Assembly (NCBI GenBank): GCA_027487845.1 | Contig: JAIYCV010000003.1 | Coordinates: forward strand, 1 to 38,487 | Reading direction: 5' to 3' | Source: Flammeovirgaceae bacterium | GTDB lineage: Bacteria > Bacteroidota > Bacteroidia > Cytophagales > Cyclobacteriaceae | Length of the DNA: 38,487 nt | Shown: piece after piece, positions 23,635-32,332 of the stretch | How the letters are laid out: each line of letters starts with the position of its first letter | Position numbering within the stretch: position 1 is the first letter of the stretch | Program-made: the position numbers and the translations under genes | The notes under the pieces: generated by a model | Told to the model about the DNA's origin: nothing | Database searches by the model: none | Seen by the model: only the letters and a program-made list of their open reading frames with translations

Positions 23635-24129
23635 CTACCCATTCTCATCCAATTTATAATATTGCCTTATCACAACTTTTTGTAGCACACGCTTAATAAT
23701 TAGTTCGGCTATGGTACCCAAGTGGTTTTCATTATTTGCTTGGTTGAGGTATTTGTTCAATTGCGCTTCGCTGATGTCAACACGATAAAGTAATTGCATT
23801 AAGTTATAATCGGCTCTTTTTTCATTGCGTTGAAGTTCCACCATAATTTTTTCGTGAATGCTGGCATAAGCTGGTTCAAGTGCCTGGGCGAAACCGGCCT
23901 CAAAATTACTCTGCACAAAATCTTTTGCCAATTGCAGTTTAAAGGCCTCGAATAAATCCTTCTTGTTTAGCTGATCATTAATCGGTAGTAAACTTTCCAT
24001 TGGATAAGGGCGTTGCGCAATATAGGTAATTGACATTGTGATTTGTGCCATACGACTTTGCCACAACTTTGGGTTAAACCAGATTTCAAAAACAAAATTT
24101 CCACAGGATCCAATCGGTAAATAGCCCAT
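23635..24129 (-). CDS. Hypothetical cytoplasmic protein
   Basis: 164 residues from the first ATG. Internal ATGs (residues 27, 32 and 44) are possible starts, and the conserved-looking part begins near MESLLPINDQ. It is mostly helical (KKDLFEAFKLQLAKDFVQSNF, 'IHEKIMVELQRNEKRADYNLMQLLYRVDISEAQLNKYL', IAELIIKRVLQKVVIRQYY), with no signal peptide, membrane segment or known motif. It is isolated between the GNAT gene and the histidine kinase on the same strand. Function not recognised. Confidence 0.65.
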   Translation of the reverse strand: MGYLPIGSCGNFVFEIWFNPKLWQSRMAQITMSITYIAQRPYPMESLLPINDQLNKKDLFEAFKLQLAKDFVQSNFEAGFAQALEPAYASIHEKIMVELQRNEKRADYNLMQLLYRVDISEAQLNKYLNQANNENHLGTIAELIIKRVLQKVVIRQYYKLDENG

Positions 24130-24244
24130 TTTCTCAGAATACAGGTTATTTAGGCGTCCGATCCGAAACGCGAATGACCTTGAACCGAAATACGGATGGC
24201 TCAGGAGTCAACATCTTTAACGGTTGCGACCAGTATGGTAAAAG

Positions 24245-26395
24245 TTAGCCTTTGTTGTTTGGCAATGTCACTTCGAAGTTAGTATATTTTCCTACCTCAG
24301 AGGTTAACCCAATTGTGCCTTTCATCTTTTCAACAGTTTGTTTTACCAAATACAGGCCAATACCCGAGCCAGAGGTTCTGTCGGTGCCGCGGTAAAACAT
24401 GTCAAATACTTTTTGGTGATGTTCTGTTGCAATCCCTATTCCGTTATCGCTTGTTTTAAGAACCAACCGATCGTAGTTTATGTCAATATCAAACTCGAGG
24501 TAAGACTGCTCTTTAGTATAATCTTGAAATTTGATTGCATTTGTAACAAGGTTGTTGACAATAATCGAAAGTCGAACCGGGTCGGAATGAAAGGGTGCTG
24601 TTTGGTTTAAGGTAACTCGAATAGCAAGCGAATTAAAACCGTTCATGGCCCTTACGCTATCCTTTGCCTCCTCGATTATGCGCTCCATCGAAATCAAGGC
24701 GGGTTTAATTTCGGTTCGGGCGTTGCGCGAATAATCTAAGATGCTCTTTATGAAGTTATCGAGGTGTTTGACTCTATCGCGAATCAAGCCTAAGTAAGGC
24801 AATTCTTTGCTATTGCTTTCCATTTCTGCCACAGAAATAAGCCCTAACATCGAGGAAAGAGGCGCTCGCAAATCGTGGGAAACACTATACACAAAACGAT
24901 CTAGCTCATAGTTAACTTTCTGGAGTTCATCATACTGCAAAGCAAGGGCTTCAGTAGCATTTTTTTGCTGGGTGATGTCCGTTGAGCTAATAGTTACATA
25001 TTCTATCACCCCGTTTATACTCACTGGCTCATACCGAAGAAAGTGAAAAATTTTTCCGGTAGGCAAATTCACTAACGCTTCTTGCTTTACTGGCTTGCCC
25101 GAAACCGCCTCAGCAAAGAGTTGCTTCGAAATTTCGGCTCGTTCGGATACTGTTATATCCCAAACGTATTCTCCAATAACTGGCTTTTTCCCTGTGGCCG
25201 ATTTTATGAATTGTTCGAAGGCACTATTAAAAAACACCGCCTTTCCTACTTTATCTAACAACAATATTTCCTCTTCGGTGTTACTGAAAATTATTTCCAA
25301 ATATTGCTGCGACCGTTTAAGTGCCTCCTCTTTTTGCTTGATAATGAACTCGTCTTGAACTTTTATTGTGGTTAATGCCTCCGCTAATTGCGCGTTTACT
25401 AACGACAATTCTTTGTTCGCATTTTGTAACTCTGCGCTGCGTAATTGTATTTTTTCATTCGAGGCGGATAGATCGTTGTTCAACGCCTTTTGCACGCCAT
25501 TCGCGTAAGTCAGTTCCTCATTTAACTCGCTTATTTTCTTAGTCGCTTCTGTTCGCTGTAGATCGCGGCTATTGAGCGACAGCACAATGGCAAAAAGTGC
25601 TACCATAAAAATCAAAAAATAAAGAAGGGTAACACTGCCTACTCCAAATTCAAAAGAAAAATAGTGTCCGCGATGCATTGCCAACCGTGCAACAGCAATT
25701 AACAATGGCACCGTGAAAGTAAACGGAAACAGGTATCGCCCAATTCTAGAACCTTCTAACTCAGTTATCATCAGCCCAACGAGACCCTGTGTCGGCCTGG
25801 CAAAAGAAATTGCCCACATAACAAAAAGAAAAAGCACACACGTTTGAGAAGCTGGGAAGAGGTCAACACTCGTTTTGAATTCGGGCGCATCAAAAAGAAA
25901 GCCGAAAAGCATAAAAAGGGAGAACAAAAAACCCACATATATTAGCACCTCAGCTAACCAAAGCAAGCGCTTCATCACAATCATTGTGTGAGCGGTGCTA
26001 GACATAAAAAACAAGGCAGCTGTCGATGGAGCCATAAAGTTTACGCCATCATTCTCAGCACTCCAAACGGTACCAAAAAACAGGTGATCAATTCTAAACG
26101 GGAGGCCGATAGCGAACTGAGTAAGTCTGCAAAGCGAAACAAAAACAATCGCAAAATGAACAATAAGCACTACGTATGATCTGTTCGATAATTCATCTTT
26201 ACTTATCAGCACAGCGGCCGCGCTCAATATAAACAAGACGGCTGCCATTGGGTTCATTGGATTCGAACCTATCAGGGACGACTTTAAAGTCAGATTGTCT
26301 ACCCACCAACCAAAAAAGACGCACGCAGATACAACTATTACCGTCCAGCAATAGATACTGCAAAATTTGGAAAGTATTCTCGCCCTATCCTCCAT
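24245..26395 (-). CDS. Membrane sensor histidine kinase with PAS domain
   Basis: 716 residues. The first ~275 hold about eight hydrophobic segments, a multi-pass sensor/anchor. A coiled coil spans ~280-365 (KKISELNEELTYANG ... IIKQKEEALKRSQQ). A PAS domain is at ~365-480 (YLEIIFSNTEEEILLLDKVGKAVFFN). The HisKA box FVYSVSHDLRAPLSSM has phospho-acceptor His507. The HATPase domain has the N box (VNNLVTNAIKFQD), DNGIGI at 650-655 and GSGIGLYLVKQ at 676-686. There is no receiver domain and no response regulator beside it, so it is an orphan kinase whose partner lies elsewhere. The signal is unknown. Confidence 0.92.
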   Translation of the reverse strand: MEDRARILSKFCSIYCWTVIVVSACVFFGWWVDNLTLKSSLIGSNPMNPMAAVLFILSAAAVLISKDELSNRSYVVLIVHFAIVFVSLCRLTQFAIGLPFRIDHLFFGTVWSAENDGVNFMAPSTAALFFMSSTAHTMIVMKRLLWLAEVLIYVGFLFSLFMLFGFLFDAPEFKTSVDLFPASQTCVLFLFVMWAISFARPTQGLVGLMITELEGSRIGRYLFPFTFTVPLLIAVARLAMHRGHYFSFEFGVGSVTLLYFLIFMVALFAIVLSLNSRDLQRTEATKKISELNEELTYANGVQKALNNDLSASNEKIQLRSAELQNANKELSLVNAQLAEALTTIKVQDEFIIKQKEEALKRSQQYLEIIFSNTEEEILLLDKVGKAVFFNSAFEQFIKSATGKKPVIGEYVWDITVSERAEISKQLFAEAVSGKPVKQEALVNLPTGKIFHFLRYEPVSINGVIEYVTISSTDITQQKNATEALALQYDELQKVNYELDRFVYSVSHDLRAPLSSMLGLISVAEMESNSKELPYLGLIRDRVKHLDNFIKSILDYSRNARTEIKPALISMERIIEEAKDSVRAMNGFNSLAIRVTLNQTAPFHSDPVRLSIIVNNLVTNAIKFQDYTKEQSYLEFDIDINYDRLVLKTSDNGIGIATEHHQKVFDMFYRGTDRTSGSGIGLYLVKQTVEKMKGTIGLTSEVGKYTNFEVTLPNNKG

Positions 26396-26517
26396 AGAAA
26401 TTTTACACTAACTTATCAAAAATTAACCAGCTGACCTTGATTATAGACGACTGAAGTTTCGATTTTAAACAAATATCCAACAAAGTAATCATTAAAATAG
26501 GCACAATAAATTGCTCT

Positions 26518-26546
26518 CTAAAACAACTGCGGGTCAGTTGTTTTAG
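26518..26546. promoter_or_regulatory. 29-bp perfect inverted repeat upstream of the ABC-F gene
   Basis: CTAAAACAACTG-CGGGT-CAGTTGTTTTAG: 12-bp arms with no mismatch and a 5-base spacer. The right arm contains the putative -33 TTG (26538-26540), so a bound repressor would occlude the promoter. Alternatively it is a terminator-like hairpin upstream of the promoter. Confidence 0.65.
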
Positions 26547-26573
26547 TCAAAATCAAATTACCTTTGCGGTAAT
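26538..26573 (+). promoter_or_regulatory. ABC-F promoter with -7 box inside a second dyad
   Basis: TTG at 26538-26540, an 18-base gap and an exact TACCTTTG at 26559-26566. The -7 box sits inside the dyad ATTACC-TTTGC-GGTAAT (26557-26573). The gene starts at 26586. Confidence 0.6.
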
Positions 26574-26585
26574 CTTAACAAAGCA

Positions 26586-28502
26586 ATGGTATCTGTTTCC
26601 AACATTTCATACTTCATAGGCGGCCGCCCTTTGTATCAAAATGCATCCATGTTTATTAAACCTGACGATAAAATCGGGTTAATTGGACTGAACGGAAGGG
26701 GAAAATCAACCTTGTTAAAAATCATCAATGGCGATTTGCGGGTAGACGAAGGCAGCATCAGTAAAGCTAAGGATTGTACCATTGGCTTTTTAAATCAAGA
26801 TCTTCTCTCTTATCAATCGGAAGATGCGATCTTAACGGTAGCGATGGAAGCTTTTAAAGAAGCGGTAGACACGCAACGCCAAATTGAAAAGATACTTCAC
26901 AAACTGGAAACAGAATATTCTGATAGCTTGGTAGAAAAGCTTACTTCGTTGCAAGAACGCTTCGAGGCATTGGATGGGTACACCATGCAGTCGAAAGCAG
27001 AAGAAGTATTGGAAGGAATTGGATTCAACACGGCAGACCTGCATCGGCCTTTGAAAGAATTTTCGGGAGGTTGGCGCATGCGCGTGATGCTGGCCCAGCT
27101 TCTTTTGTCAAAACCTTCTTTACTGATGTTGGATGAGCCCACCAACCACTTGGACTTACCATCTATTGAATGGGTAGAAAATTATTTGCGCAATTATGAA
27201 GGTGCCGTCATCATTGTTTCACACGATAGATCATTTATCGATAATGTGGTTAACAAAACCGTAGACGTTACTCAACAACAATTGGTTACCTATGAAGGCA
27301 ATTACCAATTCTATTTGAAAGAAAAAGAACTGCGGGAGGAAATACAACAAGGCGCATTTGAAAATCAACAAGCAAAAATAAGACAAACCGAACGCTTCAT
27401 TGAACGTTTCAAAGCCAAGGCTACAAAGGCGCGGCAAGTGCAATCACGAGTAAAAGCACTCGACCGTATGGATATGATTGAAGAAGTGGTAGACGATACT
27501 GCCGCGGTTAACTTCAAATTTACGTTCAGTCAGCCTTCTGGTCGGCACGTGGTTACAATCGAAAATGTCTCAAAAGCATATGGAAGTAATTTGATCTTGA
27601 ACGACAGCTCAGCGGTAATTGAGCGAGGTGATAAGATTGCACTCATCGGAGCAAATGGAAAAGGTAAATCGACACTACTTAGGATTTTAGCGGCAACAGA
27701 ACCAGTGGATGGTAAACGTACAATTGGCTTTAATGTGATCTATGGCTTTTATGCACAGCACCAATTAGAAGCCTTGCATGTGGAGAGCGAAATTTTGGAT
27801 GAGCTAAAAGGCGCAGGTAGTAAAAAGACGGAGCAAGAATTGCGCAATGTTTTGGGATGCTTTCTATTCTCCGAAGACGATGTGTTTAAAAAGATCAAAG
27901 TACTCTCGGGGGGCGAGAAATCTAGAGTAGCACTTGCAAAGACACTGATTAGCGAAGCAAATTTTTTGTTACTGGATGAACCAACCAACCACTTAGATTT
28001 TATCTCCGAAAACATTTTAATTCAAGCCCTTCAGCAATACAAAGGAACTTTCGTAACCGTTTCCCACAACCGACATTTTGTGAGTCAGGTGGCAAATAAA
28101 ATTTGGTATATTGAAGACAAGCAAATAAAAGAATACCCAGGCACTTACGAAGAATATGAATACTGGAAGAAGAAGACGGAAGCCGAATTGAAAGGCACAC
28201 CTGCTCCCGCAAAAAAAATAGAACCGAAGCCAAAGCAAACGCAAACTCTTCCTTCCAACGAAGATGCGAAGAAATTGAAATCGCTGAACGCGGATCTCAA
28301 GAAAGTAGAAGAAGAAATTGCGCGACTAGAAAACGAAAAGGCAAAGGCAGAAGCACAATTAGCACTACCTGAAGTGTATAGTGATTTTGAAAAACTGCGT
28401 GTGGCTCAACAACTCTTCGACAAAGTAAACGAAAGTCTGTTATCGGCAAATAAAAAATGGGAAAAATTGGCAACCGATATTGAAACGTTAGAAAGTAATT
28501 GA
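26586..28502 (+). CDS. ABC-F family ATPase (Uup/EttA-like)
   Basis: 638 residues, two ABC cassettes and no membrane segments. Cassette 1: Walker A GLNGRGKS at 34-41, signature FSGGW at 159-163, Walker B 'LMLDEPTNHLD' at 180-190. The interdomain linker (~240-310) is the basic helical P-site-tRNA interaction motif (KIRQTERFIERFKAKATKARQ). Cassette 2: GANGKGKSTLLRIL, LSGGEKSRVALAKTL, LLLDEPTNHLD. The C-terminal ~100 residues form a charged coiled coil (LKSLNADLKKVEEEIARLE) like Uup. ABC-F proteins act on the ribosome E site or in DNA/ribosome quality control; some give antibiotic resistance. Uup-like is favoured by the C-terminal coiled coil. The promoter carries two dyads. Confidence 0.93.
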   Translation: MVSVSNISYFIGGRPLYQNASMFIKPDDKIGLIGLNGRGKSTLLKIINGDLRVDEGSISKAKDCTIGFLNQDLLSYQSEDAILTVAMEAFKEAVDTQRQIEKILHKLETEYSDSLVEKLTSLQERFEALDGYTMQSKAEEVLEGIGFNTADLHRPLKEFSGGWRMRVMLAQLLLSKPSLLMLDEPTNHLDLPSIEWVENYLRNYEGAVIIVSHDRSFIDNVVNKTVDVTQQQLVTYEGNYQFYLKEKELREEIQQGAFENQQAKIRQTERFIERFKAKATKARQVQSRVKALDRMDMIEEVVDDTAAVNFKFTFSQPSGRHVVTIENVSKAYGSNLILNDSSAVIERGDKIALIGANGKGKSTLLRILAATEPVDGKRTIGFNVIYGFYAQHQLEALHVESEILDELKGAGSKKTEQELRNVLGCFLFSEDDVFKKIKVLSGGEKSRVALAKTLISEANFLLLDEPTNHLDFISENILIQALQQYKGTFVTVSHNRHFVSQVANKIWYIEDKQIKEYPGTYEEYEYWKKKTEAELKGTPAPAKKIEPKPKQTQTLPSNEDAKKLKSLNADLKKVEEEIARLENEKAKAEAQLALPEVYSDFEKLRVAQQLFDKVNESLLSANKKWEKLATDIETLESN

Positions 28503-28680
28503 ACCTCCCACTCGTTTTTGATGGTAAACAGGTAGCACGTCAATACGGCTTGCCAATTTGATTTTGTAAATAACCCTATAATTACCCTCTAATATTTGTC
28601 TGATTAATAGATCACCTATTTCAAGAGGCAATGTTCTCAATATCTTCCATCAATTGGTTTGTTCAATTTACTTCAATATA
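28488..28680 (-). pseudogene. Decayed ParE/RelE-type toxin
   Basis: Translation of the minus strand gives two pieces of a type II toxin. The first (28680-28624) reads YIEVN*TNQLMEDIENIAS, where the stop replaces the Trp usual in 'VNWTNQA.EDI..IA'. The second, in another frame (28622-28491), reads EIGDLLIRQILEGNYRVIYK, then IKLASRIDVLPVYHQKRV, the conserved ParE C-terminal half. About 40-45 central residues are missing at the joint near 28623. One nonsense codon, one frame change and one internal deletion make it non-functional. The end overlaps the convergent ABC-F gene by 15 bases. Confidence 0.75.
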
Positions 28681-28685
28681 AATTT

Positions 28686-28850
28686 CTAACGCTTCTCACG
28701 TGCTTCCTCAGTAGTAACTACTTCGCCCGCGTTTGATTGCTGTAATCCTATCTCTACTTTTTGCAGCAGTATGATTCTGTCAAAAAGCTCTTCAACCGAG
28801 AATGAGTCGGGAAGCTCTTGAATTGGTTGGATTAACTTTTCTTTCGTCAT
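28686..28850 (-). CDS. Antitoxin of a decayed type II toxin-antitoxin pair
   Basis: 54 residues from the ATG at 28850 (MTKEKLIQPIQELPDSFSVE), the start typical of this family; the frame is open further upstream but without homology. The pattern 'ELPDSFSVEELFDRIILLQKVEIGLQQSNAG' followed by EVVTTEEAREKR matches small antitoxins paired with ParE/RelE toxins. It stops at TAG right after EEAREKR, while related proteins continue a few residues (KKWLK-like). The sequence beyond the stop reads KFILK, suggesting a recent nonsense change. A TATCTTTA box lies ~30 bases upstream. Whether it still binds DNA or protects against a related toxin is unknown. Confidence 0.6.
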   Translation of the reverse strand: MTKEKLIQPIQELPDSFSVEELFDRIILLQKVEIGLQQSNAGEVVTTEEAREKR

Positions 28851-28936
28851 CATTTCAAACGTGTTATATAAAGATAGACAATTTATTCGATCGCTATTTG
28901 TTAGATTCAAAACCTTACGATCATCCATTACAAACT

Positions 28937-31867
28937 TTACAACTCCAACTCAATGGTATCGCCAGGGGTGTAGCCCTTGGCGTTATCATTGTTATGTTTT
29001 TCTTCCTTTTTTAGCGGCTGGCTTTCGCTTGGCTGCTGGCTTAGGTTTTGGGTTGGCACGCTTGGCTGGCTTAGCGGCTGGCTTAGGTTTTCCTTTGGCA
29101 AGCTTGGCTGCTGGCTTTGGTTTTCGTTTGTCTGGCTTGGACTGTCGAACAGGCTTGCTTGCTCCGCCTTTACTTTTAACGGATTTAGGGGGTGCTGACT
29201 TTGCTCGCTGGGCAGGCTTACCGGATTGGGGTTTTCCTCGAACAAGCTTGGCAACGGTTCCTTTCGTTGCGGCTGCTCCAGATCCTCCTCTAATTTTTTT
29301 TTTGGCAACTGAATCGTTTCAGTCACCTCTTCGGCCTCGTCTGCACTGGCAGCCTCTTCGGGCTCTTCCACCGGTTTGATCTTCGTTACTTTGTATTGCG
29401 ATAATCGATTGCCCAACGCCTTCCAACCTTTCACATCTACAATCTCTTCTAAGTAAACTGATTCTGTTTCCTTGCCTTTGTCTTTGCCCTTTAAAATATC
29501 CATTTCTATCTCAGGCGATTCGGCTGTAGAAACATATTCCAACCGACTGCTGGAATGCTCAGAGATAAAAAGGAATTCTTTATCTGGCGTAGTAGTCTCG
29601 ATGGTGAAGCGCTTCACAAAATATTGTTTGCTCTCCCCTTCCCAATATACTGCCGTGATAATTTTCTTTGGGTTAAACTTTTCTACCAACAACGTTTTCT
29701 CAGGCTCATAGCGGTTCGTCAAATCAAATGAAGTGATCTTATAAACGCCATTTTTGGTGATGGCTAAAATCTGATCCTCGCTGTTGAACTTACCCAATCG
29801 CTTGCCGCGAATTTCTTTGTTCAACCTGCCCGATCCGTTATCATACCAAAGTTCCAAACCTCCCAATGTGGAACCTCTCGATTCTTTGAAATCAATTTTT
29901 CGCACCGGGTATTTGGTAACTATATTGCCCTTCGAGTTTCTTGCTTTAATTTCTTGCTCGGAAAAATCGAAATCAAAATTCTTTATACGTGCCGTTGTGT
30001 TGGGGCTTAGCTTCACTTCCACAACTTCTGCCTCGCCATTTGGATTAGCACTGAGATAATGTACTTTGCTGTTAGGATTGCCTTGATCTAACACATACTC
30101 TTTATCACGTGTAATGGCAGGCATAGCAAAGCGTTTGGCATACGTAGTGCCGCCTTTGCCATCGCTGTAAATCAGGTTATACACCATGCGTTCATCACCC
30201 TTTTTCCAAATGCCCACATGCAAAATATCTTTGCCCATAAACACTTTTTCATTGATGCGACTTACCAACGCTTTGCCGTCTTTGCGGATTACGATTACAT
30301 CATCCAACTCAGAGCAATCCACTATGTACTCGTCTTTCTTCAAGCCCCAGCCAATAAAACCATCTTCGCGGTTTACATATAATTTTTGGTTGTTGGCAAT
30401 CACTTCAGAAGCCGCCACCGATTCAAAGCTCTTGATCTCTGTTTTGCGTTCGCGGCCTTTGCCATATTTATCCAGCAAGTTTTGATAGTAGGCGATTGCA
30501 TAGTCCACCAAATGCTTGAGGTGATGTAGCGTTTGCTTCAGCTCCTTTTCAAGATCTTTCAACAACTCATCTGCTTTGAACGAATCGTATTTAGAAATAC
30601 GCTTAATGCGGATTTCCATCAATCGCAAAATATCGTCTCGTGTGATCTCCCTATAGAATTGACTTTTATATGGCTTTAACCCTTTGTCAATGGTTTCAAT
30701 CACGCCCTCAAATGTGGCCACGTTCTCTATGTCGCGATAAATACGTTTTTCAATGAAGATCTTTTCAAGCGATGAAAAGAGAATTTTTTCCATCAACTCA
30801 TTCTTGCGAATCTCAAGCTCTTGTTTTAAAAGATCTACAGTCTGATCGGTGTTATACCTCAAAATCTCGTTCACTTTCATGAACATCGGCTTGTCTTCAA
30901 CAATCACGCAGGCATTAGGTGAAATAGAAACCTGGCAGTCGGTAAAGGCATACAGTGCATCGATAGCAATTTCAGGGGATTGCCCCGGTTGCAGCAATAC
31001 CAATATCTCTACGTCTTTTGCGGTATTATCAATTACTTGCTTTACTTTGATTTTGCCTTTCTCGCTGGCCTTTACAATGGAATCCATCAGCGAAGAGGTA
31101 GTAGTGCCAAATGGAATCTCTTTGATCACCAGTGTTTTCTTATCTACCACCTCAATGCGTGCACGCACCTTTATTTTACCCCCTCGAATGCCTTGATCGT
31201 ATTCAGAAAAATCACCAATTCCACCGGTCAAGAAATCTGGAAATATTTTTGGGTTTTTGCCTTTCAGAATATCTATGGAAGCCTTTATCAACTCGCAAAA
31301 GTTATGAGGCAATACTTTTGTTGACAATCCAACGGCAATGCCTTCTACGCCTTGAGCCAACAACAACGGAAACTTGACGGGCAGCGTAATGGGTTCCTTC
31401 TTGCGGCCATCATACGACAACTGCCATTCTGTGGTCTGATTGTTAAACGCGATCTCTAATGCAAACTTCGATAATCTTGCCTCAATGTAACGAGGCGCAG
31501 CCGCGCTATCTCCGGTGCGTACATCACCCCAGTTACCTTGGGTGTCAAGTAACAAATCTTTCTGCCCGATGTTGACAATGGCTTCACCAATGGACGCGTC
31601 ACCATGTGGGTGGTATTGCATGGTGTTCCCTATCACGTTCGCCACTTTATTGAAGCGGCCATCGTCCATTTCTTTAATGGCATGCATGATTCTGCGCTGC
31701 ACGGGCTTCAACCCATCTTCAATGCGCGGAACGGCACGCTCCAAAATTACATACGAAGCATAATCCAAAAACCAATTCTGGTACATGCCATCTATTACGA
31801 TAGCGTGAACTTCGCCATCGTCATTAGGCTGTGGATTGGTATTGATAACGTCAGGTCTCTTACTCAT
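28937..31867 (-). CDS. parC: DNA topoisomerase IV subunit A with an anomalous C-terminal tail
   Basis: 976 residues. The N-terminal breakage-reunion domain is intact: 'GLKPVQRRIMHAIKEM', HPHGDASIGEAIV (quinolone-determining region) and AAAPRYIEARL with catalytic Tyr127. The tower and coiled coil follow, then a GyrA-like beta-pinwheel (~500-820). ParC cuts and reseals DNA in the ParC2-ParE2 enzyme that decatenates daughter chromosomes. The tail after the A10 tract (codons ~856-858) is Ser/Gln/Pro rich in the annotated frame and ends GYTPGDTIELEL. In the -1 frame the same DNA encodes a 108-residue Lys/Pro/Ala-rich basic segment, more like a DNA-binding tail. Two compensating indels or recoding may explain this. 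It is transcribed with parE and the DinB-like gene. Confidence 0.95.
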   Translation of the reverse strand: MSKRPDVINTNPQPNDDGEVHAIVIDGMYQNWFLDYASYVILERAVPRIEDGLKPVQRRIMHAIKEMDDGRFNKVANVIGNTMQYHPHGDASIGEAIVNIGQKDLLLDTQGNWGDVRTGDSAAAPRYIEARLSKFALEIAFNNQTTEWQLSYDGRKKEPITLPVKFPLLLAQGVEGIAVGLSTKVLPHNFCELIKASIDILKGKNPKIFPDFLTGGIGDFSEYDQGIRGGKIKVRARIEVVDKKTLVIKEIPFGTTTSSLMDSIVKASEKGKIKVKQVIDNTAKDVEILVLLQPGQSPEIAIDALYAFTDCQVSISPNACVIVEDKPMFMKVNEILRYNTDQTVDLLKQELEIRKNELMEKILFSSLEKIFIEKRIYRDIENVATFEGVIETIDKGLKPYKSQFYREITRDDILRLMEIRIKRISKYDSFKADELLKDLEKELKQTLHHLKHLVDYAIAYYQNLLDKYGKGRERKTEIKSFESVAASEVIANNQKLYVNREDGFIGWGLKKDEYIVDCSELDDVIVIRKDGKALVSRINEKVFMGKDILHVGIWKKGDERMVYNLIYSDGKGGTTYAKRFAMPAITRDKEYVLDQGNPNSKVHYLSANPNGEAEVVEVKLSPNTTARIKNFDFDFSEQEIKARNSKGNIVTKYPVRKIDFKESRGSTLGGLELWYDNGSGRLNKEIRGKRLGKFNSEDQILAITKNGVYKITSFDLTNRYEPEKTLLVEKFNPKKIITAVYWEGESKQYFVKRFTIETTTPDKEFLFISEHSSSRLEYVSTAESPEIEMDILKGKDKGKETESVYLEEIVDVKGWKALGNRLSQYKVTKIKPVEEPEEAASADEAEEVTETIQLPKKKLEEDLEQPQRKEPLPSLFEENPNPVSLPSEQSQHPLNPLKVKAEQASLFDSPSQTNENQSQQPSLPKENLSQPLSQPSVPTQNLSQQPSESQPLKKEEKHNNDNAKGYTPGDTIELEL
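28992..29318 (-). other. Alternate (-1) reading frame in the parC tail encoding a basic Lys/Pro/Ala segment
   Basis: The -1 frame is open for 108 codons. It carries 29 Lys and 8 Arg against 2 Asp and no Glu, with repeated KPKPAAK, AAKPAKR and KRKPAAKK motifs, and ends KKGRKT-stop. It is joined to the parC frame at an A10 tract (minus-strand A's at 29303-29294) and could rejoin it at an A5 tract (29001-28997): one extra A at the first and one fewer A at the second would give a protein with the basic tail and the annotated GDTIELEL end. It has no start codon or upstream signal of its own, so it is meaningful only as part of parC. Confidence 0.7.
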
Positions 31868-31888
31868 AATTCTATCTTACAACTAATT

Positions 31889-32332
31889 CTATGACTTCAA
31901 TTGCTTCACGTGATTAAGCAAGTGACTTAAATAATCTTCTGCTAAAAAATGCAGCGTGTGTAACTCAACGGAAGTCTTTCCAGTGTCAACAGTGTTGGCG
32001 TAACTAGCTGCATTTAGTTCCAACAATACTTTGCATAAATGCTTATTCAACAACACCCAAAGTTGAAGCAGTGCCTCAGAATTGTAGGTCTGGTAATTTT
32101 GAAACTTCACCCATTCATTTTGCGCATACACAATTCTAGGGTTTTGTTCATACTGACCTCGGACAAACCGCTGGATATTGTTTTGTGCGGAGTCAATCAA
32201 ATGGCCAAGTATTTCCTTACGGCTCCACTTCTGTGGATTTATTTTGTACGTCAACTGATGTTCATTGAAACCAAGAAATAACTTTTGAACATCCACAATA
32301 GCCATTTCAATTCCTGCTACAACGTCCTTCAT
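31889..32332 (-). CDS. DinB-family protein (DinB_2-like four-helix metal-binding fold)
   Basis: 147 residues, all helical. The DinB/YfiT pattern is visible: '[25 protein letters not shown]' with the first His, and [18 protein letters not shown] near the end supplying further His ligands, a three-His metal site. Members include bacillithiol and mycothiol transferases and damage-induced proteins; the substrate is unknown. Its ATG overlaps the parE stop (ATGA at 32332-32329) and it ends 21 bases before parC, so it is embedded in the topoisomerase IV operon. A role linked to DNA topology is only suggested by position. Confidence 0.88.
   Translation of the reverse strand: MKDVVAGIEMAIVDVQKLFLGFNEHQLTYKINPQKWSRKEILGHLIDSAQNNIQRFVRGQYEQNPRIVYAQNEWVKFQNYQTYNSEALLQLWVLLNKHLCKVLLELNAASYANTVDTGKTSVELHTLHFLAEDYLSHLLNHVKQLKS

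Noticed and set aside
24130..24244. Possible RNA gene between the hypothetical protein and the histidine kinase
   Set aside because: No cloverleaf or other recognisable fold could be drawn and no promoter-like boxes were seen.
28861..29379. 172-codon plus-strand open frame over the parC tail
   Set aside because: It is a low-complexity shadow caused by the same Lys/Pro/Ala-coding repeats on the minus strand; it has no homology-like motifs or start signals.
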